64,000 nucleotides of DNA from the NCBI GenBank assembly GCA_019634925.1, contig JAHCAL010000002.1, positions 617,280 to 681,279 of the forward strand. Reading direction: 5' to 3'. The notes under the pieces were generated by a model that searched no databases, was not told where the DNA came from, and saw only the letters and a program-made list of their open reading frames with translations. How positions within the stretch are numbered: the stretch's first letter is position 1; each line of letters starts with the position of its first letter. Shown in pieces: positions 56,336 through 64,000 of the stretch. The position numbers and the translations under genes are program-made. The DNA is from Pseudomonadales bacterium (GTDB lineage Bacteria; Pseudomonadota; Gammaproteobacteria; Pseudomonadales; Azotimanducaceae).

Positions 56336-59101
56336 TCAAAGCGCCCAGCGCAGGTCGACCAGCCCGGTCAGCCCCACCTTCTGCTCGATCACGGACACAC
56401 CATCCTGCTCCACTTCCAGCTTGTCCTTCAGCAGGTTGCGCAGCCGGAACTTCAGCGTCAGCTGGTCGGTCGCAAACCAGCTGTAGGTGAAATCGAGCGA
56501 GTGGAACGGCTGCTCGAATGCGTCGCCGAAGCCATCTATGCCGGCGAACAGGATCCGCTCGCCGAAGCTGTTGTAGGCGAGCGTGGCGCCATGGTTGCCG
56601 CCCGGGGAGTCGTAGCCCAGCTGAAGGTTCGCCACCCACTTCGAGTGCTGCGTCAGACGCCGCTGCTGATTGGTGATGTTGCCCACCCCCGGCCCGGGCG
56701 TGATCTCGATCTCGGTGTCGCTGAGCGTCAGGTTGCCAGCGACATAGAAGCCGTTCACCCAGTCGCCCAGCCATCGGCTCGCGAAGTCCAGACCCTTCAG
56801 GCCCTCGAATTCTACGCCGTAGATCTCCGCGGAATCAGCGTTCACGAAGTTGAACAGGATGTTCTCCTCGGTCGCGCCGCCCTGCACGGTCTCGATCGGA
56901 TCGACGATGTCCTTCAGGAACAGGGACACCGTGAAGTTGTCGCCGTTGTCCCAGAACCACTCACCACGCACGTCGATGTTGGTGAGTTCCGAAGGCACGA
57001 GGAAGGGGTTGCCGCGCACCCGCGCTTCGGTCAACGGATCGATGTAGGTGGACCGCGAGATCTCGCGCAGGTCCGGCCGCGCGACCGTCTGGCTCCAGCC
57101 CAGCCGCAGCTGGAATTCGTCGGACCAGAATCCGGGCCGGATATAGGTGAGTGCGAGCGCCGGATACCAGTCGTCCTCGTTGATCGCTGAGTCGGCGATT
57201 TCCTGCGGGGAGAGCGGAACGCGCGATCCACGGAACGCGAGCAGGTTCACCGGCACGCCGAGCTGCTGGAAACTCTCCCAGCGCGCGCCGCCCGAGAGGC
57301 GCCAGGTGGAGTCCCACAGCAGATCGAACTTGAAGAAGCTCGCATCGACGATCTGCCCGGCCAGGTAGCTCTCGGTACCGAACCCGCCGATGCCGGTGAC
57401 GATCCGAATCCCGGTGCCGAGATCCAGCAGGTTTTCGTCCGAGAACACCTCGCTCGGCGTCCCTTCGGCCACCGCCGGGAAGCCCGGAGCCGTGCTGCCG
57501 AGACCGAACGTGTACTGTTCGTACCTGCGCCCCTTGCGGGAATAGCTGTGTCCCGCGCTCAGCGTCGCGTCCAGCCGGCCCCAGTACTGCGGGACACTCA
57601 CCGCGAAGCCGTGGCTCAGCACGTCGTCGTCGAGCTCGGAGAAGCGGTACTCGCCCGACGACGCGGTCGGCCGCAGCTGGCTGCTGGTAACGCCGCCGGT
57701 TGCGGGATCGAGCGTTTCGATCAGACCGAAGCGTGCCTCGTTCGGGATGTCGCTCTTGGCCGTGGAATCGGAGTAATACCAGGTGACCTCGAGATCGCGC
57801 ACCCGCTCGAGGAAGCCGAACATCTCCGGCAGGAAGCCGAGCGTCGCGTCGCCGAGCTTGTGGCGCCCGGTGACCTGGTTGACCCGCAAGTCACGCTGTT
57901 CGTAACGTATGTCGTACAGCCGGCCCTGCGTGGGGCGCAGCTCGTCGCCGCAGTCGTTGAACTGGCCGTCGAGACACGTGATCACGTTGGACGTCTCGTC
58001 CTCGGTGTTACGCAGGGCGAGGCTGAACGTGCCGATCTCGTGGTCGTCGGTGAAGCGCAGACCAAGGTTCAGCGCACCGGTCCAGTTGACCTGGTCGACG
58101 CTGCGTTCGGTGAGTGAGTAGTTGAGGTCCGGATTCACCACGCGACGATTGACGCGATTCCGATTGCGCTGCGCACTCTCATAGGCGCCGAGCGCGAGGA
58201 AACCGAATTCCCAGTCCTCGCCGAGGAACCACCTGTAACCACCGGTGATTTCACCATTCAGGTCGGGATCGATCGACTGCCGCTTGAGATCGAGGTCGCG
58301 ATTGAGAGTCGTCGCGAGCTGGCGGTTGATCAGGTCCGCTTCCTGGATGGTGGGGTTGCCGCCACCACGACGCAGCACGGTGAGGATATTGTTGGGCGAG
58401 AGATTGCCCTCGTAAGCAACGAGTGCATCGCGCAACGCGCCGGGCAGCGCGCGTGTGCCGTCGTCTTCGCCCCAGCTGTCGTCGCCGCCGCCGTTGTACG
58501 TCCAGGCCTTGTCGCCGCCTTCCGAGTTCCACCCGGTATTCAGCTTGATGTTGAACACCGCGTCCTCGGGCACACGCTTGGTCCGGATGTCGACGTTGCC
58601 GCCGCCGAAGGCAGCCGGCAGGTCCGGCGAATAGCTCTTGGTGATCGCCAGCGCGTCGATGATTTCCGCAGGGAAGATGTCGAGCGGCAGCACGTCGCGG
58701 GTGAGATCCGGCGAAGGCACCGCCGCGCCGTTCAGCTGGGTGCTCGAGTAGCGCTCGCCAAGTCCACGCACGTAGACGAACTTGTCATCACGTACCGTCA
58801 CGCCCGGCACCCGGCGCAGCGCGCTGGCCACGTTGCTGTCGCCGAGCCGCGCAATGCCTTCGGCATCCAGGAAGTCGATCGCGACGTCGGAATCGATGCG
58901 CTCGGACACGATGTCCGTCGCCGCGGAGCGATAGCGGCCGATCACCACGACCTCTTCGATGGGCCCCATCGCGACCTCGACGTCCGGCGCGGGGGGCGTC
59001 TCCTGTGCCAGGCCGGTTCGGGCGATCGACAGGGCGATTGCACCCGCCATCGCGATGACCGGCCAGCCTCGCCCGGTGGTTTCGTATGTCTTCATGTTCA
59101 T
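56336..59101 (-). CDS. TonB-dependent outer-membrane receptor
   Basis: 921 residues. The signal peptide is followed by a TonB-box-like VEEVVVIGRYR segment, a plug domain (residues about 50-200 with SNVASALRRVPGVTV and YVRGLGERYSSTQLNGA) and a long beta-barrel ending in DLRWAL with a terminal aromatic/hydrophobic pattern. It imports a siderophore, cobalamin, sugar or oligopeptide. It is preceded on the same strand (110 bp gap) by a lipoprotein, a receptor/lipoprotein pair arrangement. Start: ATG 59101, with a second ATG 59095. Confidence 0.9.
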   Translation of the reverse strand: MNMKTYETTGRGWPVIAMAGAIALSIARTGLAQETPPAPDVEVAMGPIEEVVVIGRYRSAATDIVSERIDSDVAIDFLDAEGIARLGDSNVASALRRVPGVTVRDDKFVYVRGLGERYSSTQLNGAAVPSPDLTRDVLPLDIFPAEIIDALAITKSYSPDLPAAFGGGNVDIRTKRVPEDAVFNIKLNTGWNSEGGDKAWTYNGGGDDSWGEDDGTRALPGALRDALVAYEGNLSPNNILTVLRRGGGNPTIQEADLINRQLATTLNRDLDLKRQSIDPDLNGEITGGYRWFLGEDWEFGFLALGAYESAQRNRNRVNRRVVNPDLNYSLTERSVDQVNWTGALNLGLRFTDDHEIGTFSLALRNTEDETSNVITCLDGQFNDCGDELRPTQGRLYDIRYEQRDLRVNQVTGRHKLGDATLGFLPEMFGFLERVRDLEVTWYYSDSTAKSDIPNEARFGLIETLDPATGGVTSSQLRPTASSGEYRFSELDDDVLSHGFAVSVPQYWGRLDATLSAGHSYSRKGRRYEQYTFGLGSTAPGFPAVAEGTPSEVFSDENLLDLGTGIRIVTGIGGFGTESYLAGQIVDASFFKFDLLWDSTWRLSGGARWESFQQLGVPVNLLAFRGSRVPLSPQEIADSAINEDDWYPALALTYIRPGFWSDEFQLRLGWSQTVARPDLREISRSTYIDPLTEARVRGNPFLVPSELTNIDVRGEWFWDNGDNFTVSLFLKDIVDPIETVQGGATEENILFNFVNADSAEIYGVEFEGLKGLDFASRWLGDWVNGFYVAGNLTLSDTEIEITPGPGVGNITNQQRRLTQHSKWVANLQLGYDSPGGNHGATLAYNSFGERILFAGIDGFGDAFEQPFHSLDFTYSWFATDQLTLKFRLRNLLKDKLEVEQDGVSVIEQKVGLTGLVDLRWAL

Positions 59102-59211
59102 TCCGCCATGCAGGTGCGGCGCTCGGCCGCCTCCTGTGCCTGTCCACCGACCGCCGCGCGACCCGGGACCGGGACACGCGGCGGCCACCCTCTGTCGTCG
59201 GCCGCAGCCGA

Positions 59212-60825
59212 TCAGAACCAGAGGTTGTCGAGTCCGAAGGTCCAGCCCGCCGTCCAGTCGTCGCTGGCACGAACGGCGCCGATGATTCCGCCGTTGGCCG
59301 CGGGCACCGTGAAGTTGGCGCCGGCCGCGTCGACGAACTGCGGCACCGTGTAGAACCCGTTCAGCACACGCACGTTGGCGTTGAGCGGGTCGGCGATCAG
59401 GACGTTGTTGGTGTTGCCAGGGTAGGAACCGGTCCCGTTGTTGGCCACCCAGTTGGCCACCGAATCACCATTGGTGAACACGGTTGCCCAGTTGGTCCCG
59501 TTCGACGTCGGGGTATTGCAGGCCAGCACGGTGCTGCGCACGCTCGAATTGCCCGCCTGCGCCCGTTGCGCGGTCTCGGTATCGGTGACCCGCAGGCAAC
59601 GGCCCGGCGGCTGCGCCGGCGACAGGTTCTGCGCGTGTCCGGTGTAGAAGATGCTGTCCTCGAGCGTGAACTGGGTGCCGCGCCGGAATTCCGCGCCCAT
59701 GGAATCGCCGTGGGTCGCCACCGGCAGACGCGCGCCGGACGGAATGCAGGTCAGGTTGCGGATCGTGGGGTTCGACAGCGGCAGCGCATTGAACTGGCTC
59801 TCCTGGTTGTCCGCCTCGATGCAGCGGTCACCGTCGTCGCGCCACTGGATCACCAGCGCTTCGTTTACGGACCCGACCCAGCCGTCGGCCCAGTCGATCG
59901 AGTCATCCTGAACGTAGAGGGCCACCAGTTTGTTCACTTCGACGGCTCCGCCGAAGAACTCCACGCCGTCGTCGTAGGTGGAATAGACCTGGACGTGTTC
60001 GATCTGCGTCCCGCTGCCGACCGCGTTGAACGTGATGCCGTTGAGCTCATCGCCAGGCGCCACTTCGAAGCCCGGATGCTTGACGACCACGTACTGCAGC
60101 ACGCCCGAACTCTCTGCGTTGTTGTTGCCGCCATAGTTGGAGGGCTTGCCTTCGCCCTGCACGTGACAGGTGCCGCCGGTACGCTGCGCATCGCTGCACT
60201 TGTTCGTGATGCCGTTGCCATTGATCACGAGGCCGCCCCACAACTGGGTCTCGACCGGTCCGGCGGTGCCGAGGATGGCATCAGAGAATCCAGTCAGCGT
60301 AATCGGCGCGGTCGCGGTGCCTTCGGCGATGATGCGCGAACCGCGGTTCACCAGCAGGTAGTCGTCAGGGCGCGTCCAGGCCAGACGGTTGCCCGCACGG
60401 ATGGTCAGGGTCGGACCGGCACCGTCCTGCGGAACAGTCTCGTTCGGGTTGGTGCCGTCGATGTTGCGACCGACGAACAGCGAGTCTTCGAAGATATGCA
60501 CACCGCTGATGAAGGGGATCGTGAGGTTGACCAGCAGCGGATTGTTCTCGCCGACGAAGTCCGAGCCGTAGATGCAGTTCGTGCCGTCGAACGAACCCTG
60601 GATACGCGTGGTCGTGGCTGGATCGATGTAGTTGGCGCAGGGGTTGGTCGAGCCACCACCGCCACCGATCGTGGTCGAGTTGTCGTTGATCACCGTGCTG
60701 GAGTTGGCCTCCAGCTTGACGTCACCGCCACCGCCGCAGCCGGCCAGCAGGCCTGCGGCACAGACGGAGGCAATCGCGAAGCGGATCAGGCCCGCCGGTC
60801 GAAGCATGTTGTTGTCGAGCGTCAT
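59212..60825 (-). CDS. Exported lipoprotein with beta-helix-like repeats
   Basis: 537 residues from ATG 60825. A lipoprotein signal ends in GLLAGC, followed by a Gly-rich linker. The mature part resembles a right-handed beta-helix: repeated short strands and turns in GGLVINGNGI, VLQYVVVKHPGFEV, EHVQVYSTYDDGVEFFGG and PTIRNLTC. Such folds are known in surface polysaccharide-binding proteins. It is upstream of and probably co-transcribed with the TonB receptor, so a surface ligand-capture role is inferred. Confidence 0.75.
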   Translation of the reverse strand: MTLDNNMLRPAGLIRFAIASVCAAGLLAGCGGGGDVKLEANSSTVINDNSTTIGGGGGSTNPCANYIDPATTTRIQGSFDGTNCIYGSDFVGENNPLLVNLTIPFISGVHIFEDSLFVGRNIDGTNPNETVPQDGAGPTLTIRAGNRLAWTRPDDYLLVNRGSRIIAEGTATAPITLTGFSDAILGTAGPVETQLWGGLVINGNGITNKCSDAQRTGGTCHVQGEGKPSNYGGNNNAESSGVLQYVVVKHPGFEVAPGDELNGITFNAVGSGTQIEHVQVYSTYDDGVEFFGGAVEVNKLVALYVQDDSIDWADGWVGSVNEALVIQWRDDGDRCIEADNQESQFNALPLSNPTIRNLTCIPSGARLPVATHGDSMGAEFRRGTQFTLEDSIFYTGHAQNLSPAQPPGRCLRVTDTETAQRAQAGNSSVRSTVLACNTPTSNGTNWATVFTNGDSVANWVANNGTGSYPGNTNNVLIADPLNANVRVLNGFYTVPQFVDAAGANFTVPAANGGIIGAVRASDDWTAGWTFGLDNLWF

Positions 60826-61083
60826 GAGTCGTGTCCCCAGTCGAGGTTGTAATCCCATTGGCAGGAAGCCGCGCCTCCTTTCGGAGAGAACGATAGGGAT
60901 GCCGCATGTCACTTGGGTTACGCGAAGATGACACTTCCGTGAACATGGACGGGCACGGTCCCGGTCGGTCTCGGCGGGAAGCGGTGGGAAACGGAGCAGA
61001 CGCGGGCGTCGCGGCCGGAGGGGTTAACGGAAACGTAATACAGCAGCGCTAGCGTGCACGTTCCCCCGGTCGCTTGGGCGCTC

Positions 61084-61302
61084 ATGGGCTATCGAGCACT
61101 GCTGAAGAACTACCTGCGTCACGTCATTCGGGTGACCGGCAGTCACCACATCGACGCGGCGGAATCGGGTGGGCCCTTGAGCAAGCGCGACCTGGCGGAA
61201 CTCCGCCTGCTCGCAGCCGAGGTGGAGCGCGAGACTTACCGGCGCAGGCGCGCCGGCCCTTCGGAGCAGGCGCTCGACGCGCCGCCGGAACATGGCGGCT
61301 GA
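61084..61302 (+). CDS. Small uncharacterised protein
   Basis: 72 residues from ATG 61084 (MGYRALLKNYLRHVIRVTG). It has a helical, charged pattern with LSKRDLAELRLLAAEVERE. The amphipathic helix is consistent with a small soluble protein, and the codon pattern is coding-like, but I do not recognise a family. It is divergent from the lipoprotein at 60825. Confidence 0.5.
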   Translation: MGYRALLKNYLRHVIRVTGSHHIDAAESGGPLSKRDLAELRLLAAEVERETYRRRRAGPSEQALDAPPEHGG

Positions 61303-61402
61303 TGCCGCTCCGGCGCCCGAAGCCGCAGGGGTGCGCTGCGGCGTGATCAGGTTCGCGGCACGGACCGTGTCTGGTCACGGCCCGTGCACTCCCGCGAGCG
61401 GT

Positions 61403-61708
61403 CTACTGCTGATCGTCCTCGACTTCCTGGAGCACTTCCTCGACCTGCTCCTTGGCTGCATCGACCGTCGCCTCAGCCTCCGCGGCTGCGGCATCGAGCG
61501 CTTCCGCCGCCGTGTCGGCTGCTTCGCTCACCGCGTCGCTCGCCTCGGCTGCCGCGGCGCCGGCTGCATCTACGGCGCTTTCCACCGTTTCCGGCACGCT
61601 GGGTTCGGGTGCGGCCGCAGGTGCCTGCGACGCCGCATCGCTGCCGCCCTGGCCGCAGGCCGCGAGCACGAGCGACAGACCCAGCACACCAAGTGAACGC
61701 TTGATCAT
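61403..61708 (-). CDS. Alanine-rich coiled-coil lipoprotein
   Basis: 101 residues from ATG 61708, which follows GGAGGAGATATTC. The lipoprotein signal ends in VLAAC (Cys18). The mature part is Ala/Glu/Asp-rich and helical (AAAEASDAVSEAADTAAEALDAAAAEAEATV). It is small and acidic, likely periplasmic-facing. Function unknown. Confidence 0.75.
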   Translation of the reverse strand: MIKRSLGVLGLSLVLAACGQGGSDAASQAPAAAPEPSVPETVESAVDAAGAAAAEASDAVSEAADTAAEALDAAAAEAEATVDAAKEQVEEVLQEVEDDQQ

Positions 61709-61909
61709 GAATATCTCCTCCAATCGTTCCGTCATGCCCGCAGATCACGGGTTGCGCCGCAGCATAACCAATCTCTCCGGCAGACTCACCCGGGCGTGCG
61801 GTATGCTTTCACCCCTGCGTCCAGGCACGGCACGCCGACCGCCCAGGCATGCGCCGGGGGGCCGGCTGTGGTGAAGCGCCGGGGCAGGTCGAAGAACAAG
61901 GGGCTGAAG

Positions 61910-62761
61910 ATGCAGACGAGAGTCCTGGCGAGGGAACTCTGTTTCGGCGAGGGGCCGCGCTGGCGCGATGGCGCGCTGTGGTTCTCGGACATGCACGATC
62001 ACCAGGTCATGCGTCTCGTCCCCGGCGCGGCACCGGCGCCCGTCGTCAGCGTCCCCGGGCAGCCTTCGGGTCTCGGCTGGCTGCCCGGCGATCAAGGCGG
62101 CGACCTGCTCGTCGTCTCCATGCTCGACCGTCGGGTCCTGCGTTTCGATGGCCGGGACCTCACCGAACACGCCGATCTGTCGGGGCTTGCCAGCTTTCAC
62201 TGCAACGACATGGTGGTCGACCGGAATGGGCGCGCCTATGTCGGCAACTTCGGCTTCGACCTGCACGCCCAGGCGCAGCCGCGGCCGGCCGAGCTGATCT
62301 GTGTCGAGCCTGACGGTCGGGCCAGGATCGTGGCGGACAACCTGCTGTTTCCCAACGGTACGGTGATCACCCCTGACGGAGGGACCCTGATCGTGGGGGA
62401 ATCATGGGGCGCACGACTCACCGCCTTCGACCTGCTGGACAACGGCGATCTAGCGAACCGGCGGACCTGGGCGGAATTGCCCGACGGCGCCATACCGGAC
62501 GGCATCTGCCTGGACGAGGCCGGCGGCATCTGGTCCGCATCGCCCGCCACCAACGAGTGCCTGCGGCAGGTCGAAGGCGGCAAGGTGACGCATCGGGTCG
62601 CCGTCGACCAGGGCGCATTCGCGTGTATGCTCGGCGGCGCGGAGGGCCGGACGCTGTTCATCCTGACCGCTGCGGAATCCGATCCGGAGCGCTGCCGCAG
62701 AAAGCGCAGCGGCCGCGTGGAAGCCTGGACCGCTCCGTACGCCCATGCGGGCCTTCCCTGA
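61910..62761 (+). CDS. SMP-30/gluconolactonase-like protein
   Basis: 283 residues from ATG 61910; the frame is longer upstream but not coding-like. The beta-propeller signature is seen in the FGEGPRWRDGALWFSDMHDHQV segment and the repeated GRAYVGNFGFD and GTLIVGESWGARLTAFDL blades. The family hydrolyses lactones or binds Ca2+. It is followed after 43 bp by an acyl-CoA dehydrogenase on the same strand. Confidence 0.8.
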   Translation: MQTRVLARELCFGEGPRWRDGALWFSDMHDHQVMRLVPGAAPAPVVSVPGQPSGLGWLPGDQGGDLLVVSMLDRRVLRFDGRDLTEHADLSGLASFHCNDMVVDRNGRAYVGNFGFDLHAQAQPRPAELICVEPDGRARIVADNLLFPNGTVITPDGGTLIVGESWGARLTAFDLLDNGDLANRRTWAELPDGAIPDGICLDEAGGIWSASPATNECLRQVEGGKVTHRVAVDQGAFACMLGGAEGRTLFILTAAESDPERCRRKRSGRVEAWTAPYAHAGLP

Positions 62762-62804
62762 TCCGCCAAGCCGGCTGTCCCAGCCCTGACGACCGAGGAA
62801 ATCG

Positions 62805-63962
62805 ATGCTTTTTCCCGAATATCAATGCCCCTGGCAGGACGACGAGCTACGCATCCTGCGCGATGCAGCCGCGAGGTTCTTCACACAGGAATTCAAACCC
62901 CTGAACGAGCGCTGGATCGCGCAGGGCAAGGTCGACCGGGACGCGTGGACCAAGGCGGGCGCGGCCGGCTTCCTGTGCGCAGGCATTCCGGCGGAGTACG
63001 GGGGAGCCGGCGGCGACTATCGCCACGAAACCGTGGTGATGGAGGAAATGCATCGCGCCGGCATCGGCGGCTTCGGCTACCAGGTGCACAGCACGATCGT
63101 CGCGCCGTACATCTATCACTACGGTACCGAGGCGCAACGCCGGCGCTGGCTGCCGGGACTCGCGACCGGCGAGCTCGTGGGTGCGATCGCCATGACCGAG
63201 CCGAACACCGGATCCGACCTGCAGGCGGTGCGCACCACCGCGCTCAGGGAGGGCGACCAATACGTGGTGAACGGTGCCAAGACGTACATCACCAACGGCC
63301 AGCACGCGAACCTGGTGATCGTGGTGGCCAAGACCGATCCCGCGAAGGGCGGCAAGGGGATTTCGCTGGTCGTGGTGGAAACCGACGACAACCCGGGCTT
63401 CAAGCGCGGCCGCAATCTCAGGAAGCTCGGCATGAAGGCAGCCGATACCTCGGAGCTATTCTTCGAGGACTGCCGTACGCCGGTCGACAACCTGCTCGGC
63501 GGCGAGGAAGGCCGTGGTTTCGTGCAACTGATGCAGCAGCTACCGGCGGAGCGGCTCAACATCGCGCAGGCCGCAGTCGTCGCGATGGAGCGCGCCATCG
63601 AGATCACGCTCGACTTCGTGAAGGAGCGCAAGGCGTTCGGCCAGCGCGTACTCGACTTCCAGAACACCCGCTTCAGGCTCGCCGAGTGCAAGTCCGAAGC
63701 GCTGATCGCGCGCACCTTCGTCGACCAGTGTGTGCAGTGGCTGCTCGAGGGCAGGCTGGATGCCGCGACCGCCTCGATGGCCAAGTACTGGTGCACCGAG
63801 AAACAGTGCGAAATCATCGACACCTGCCTCCAGCTGCACGGCGGCGCCGGATACATGGACGAGTACGAAATCTCGCGGATGTATGCAGATGCCCGCGTGC
63901 AGAAGATCTACGGTGGCACCAACGAAATCATGAAGGAACTGATCGGCCGTTCGCTGGGATAG
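62805..63962 (+). CDS. Acyl-CoA dehydrogenase
   Basis: 385 residues. The flavin motif is AMTEPNTGSDLQAVRTTA, and the KTYITNGQHANLVIV strand and C-terminal GGAGYMDEYEISRMYADARVQ segment are typical. The GGTNEIMKELIGR ending confirms full length. It is co-directional with the SMP-30-like gene. The chain-length preference is unknown. Confidence 0.9.
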   Translation: MLFPEYQCPWQDDELRILRDAAARFFTQEFKPLNERWIAQGKVDRDAWTKAGAAGFLCAGIPAEYGGAGGDYRHETVVMEEMHRAGIGGFGYQVHSTIVAPYIYHYGTEAQRRRWLPGLATGELVGAIAMTEPNTGSDLQAVRTTALREGDQYVVNGAKTYITNGQHANLVIVVAKTDPAKGGKGISLVVVETDDNPGFKRGRNLRKLGMKAADTSELFFEDCRTPVDNLLGGEEGRGFVQLMQQLPAERLNIAQAAVVAMERAIEITLDFVKERKAFGQRVLDFQNTRFRLAECKSEALIARTFVDQCVQWLLEGRLDAATASMAKYWCTEKQCEIIDTCLQLHGGAGYMDEYEISRMYADARVQKIYGGTNEIMKELIGRSLG

Positions 63963-63964
63963 GA

Positions 63965-64000
63965 GGGGTCGGAGTAAAGTTGGGGTCAGAGTCAAATGGA
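63965..64000 (+). repeat. GGGGTCAGAGTC-type repeats at the window edge
   Basis: GGGGTCGGAGTA (63965) and GGGGTCAGAGTCA (63982) lie just past the acyl-CoA dehydrogenase stop, in plus orientation. They match the array at 52105-52158 (minus orientation). The element continues beyond the window. Confidence 0.65.

Overview
The window is high-GC, gene-dense chromosomal DNA from a Gram-negative bacterium, most likely a free-living gammaproteobacterium. The evidence is an EnvZ/OmpR-type two-component pair, an Lpp/OprI-like lipoprotein, TonB-dependent uptake, glutathione-dependent formaldehyde dehydrogenase, and many acyl-CoA, MaoC and amidohydrolase enzymes. I cannot place it to order or genus. No rRNA, tRNA, CRISPR array or transposase gene was seen.

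Layout. 1-6.6 kb: an ArsA-like ATPase (cut by the window edge), a MaoC-like protein, a PurN homologue, a PhyH dioxygenase, a phosphoesterase, a luciferase-like oxidoreductase, a HisN-like phosphatase and a Rid protein. A 340-bp gap at 3818-4157 appears to hold a sigma-54/NtrC-type promoter and a structured small RNA. 6.7-14.1 kb: a five-gene co-directional block of clearly lower GC. It encodes a six-TM adenylate cyclase, a PilZ plus FeeM-like N-acyltransferase, an RND/MMPL exporter, a SAM methyltransferase and a CqsS/LqsS-like six-TM histidine kinase. I read it as an acquired, undescribed lipid-signal module linking cAMP, c-di-GMP and phosphorelay, and it is the main candidate for a new system. 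14.1-20.4 kb: amidohydrolase, MATE exporter, acyltransferase, quinone-type reductase and an amidase.

20.4-24.6 kb: a mevalonate operon with diphosphomevalonate decarboxylase, a phosphomevalonate-kinase-like GHMP kinase, and one polypeptide that fuses class II HMG-CoA reductase to mevalonate kinase. 24.6-37.2 kb: alcohol dehydrogenases, PPK2, an Lpp-like lipoprotein, an L,D-transpeptidase, two further amidases, a FAD-linked oxidase and a methyltransferase/amidase/PIG-L/Nudix operon. 37.3-51.8 kb: SulP transporter, ankyrin lipoprotein, enoyl-CoA hydratases, M20 amidohydrolase, acyl-CoA dehydrogenase, a ClpP-family protease, an esterase and a MaoC pair.

51.8-52.2 kb is non-coding and holds a second candidate small RNA and an array of 18-bp repeats. 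52.2-64 kb: the EnvZ/OmpR pair, a possible lipoprotein with an ATC start, a thiolase, a TonB-receptor/beta-helix-lipoprotein pair, small lipoproteins, a gluconolactonase-like protein and an acyl-CoA dehydrogenase. The window ends in another copy of the GGGGTCAGAGTC repeat.

Two repeat families are scattered through the host DNA. One is a REP-like hairpin (GTGCGAGCC-N3-GGCTCGC) that repeatedly overlaps the stop codon of the gene it follows. The other is the TTGGGGTCAGAGTC repeat of the kind often seen near REP-associated transposases.
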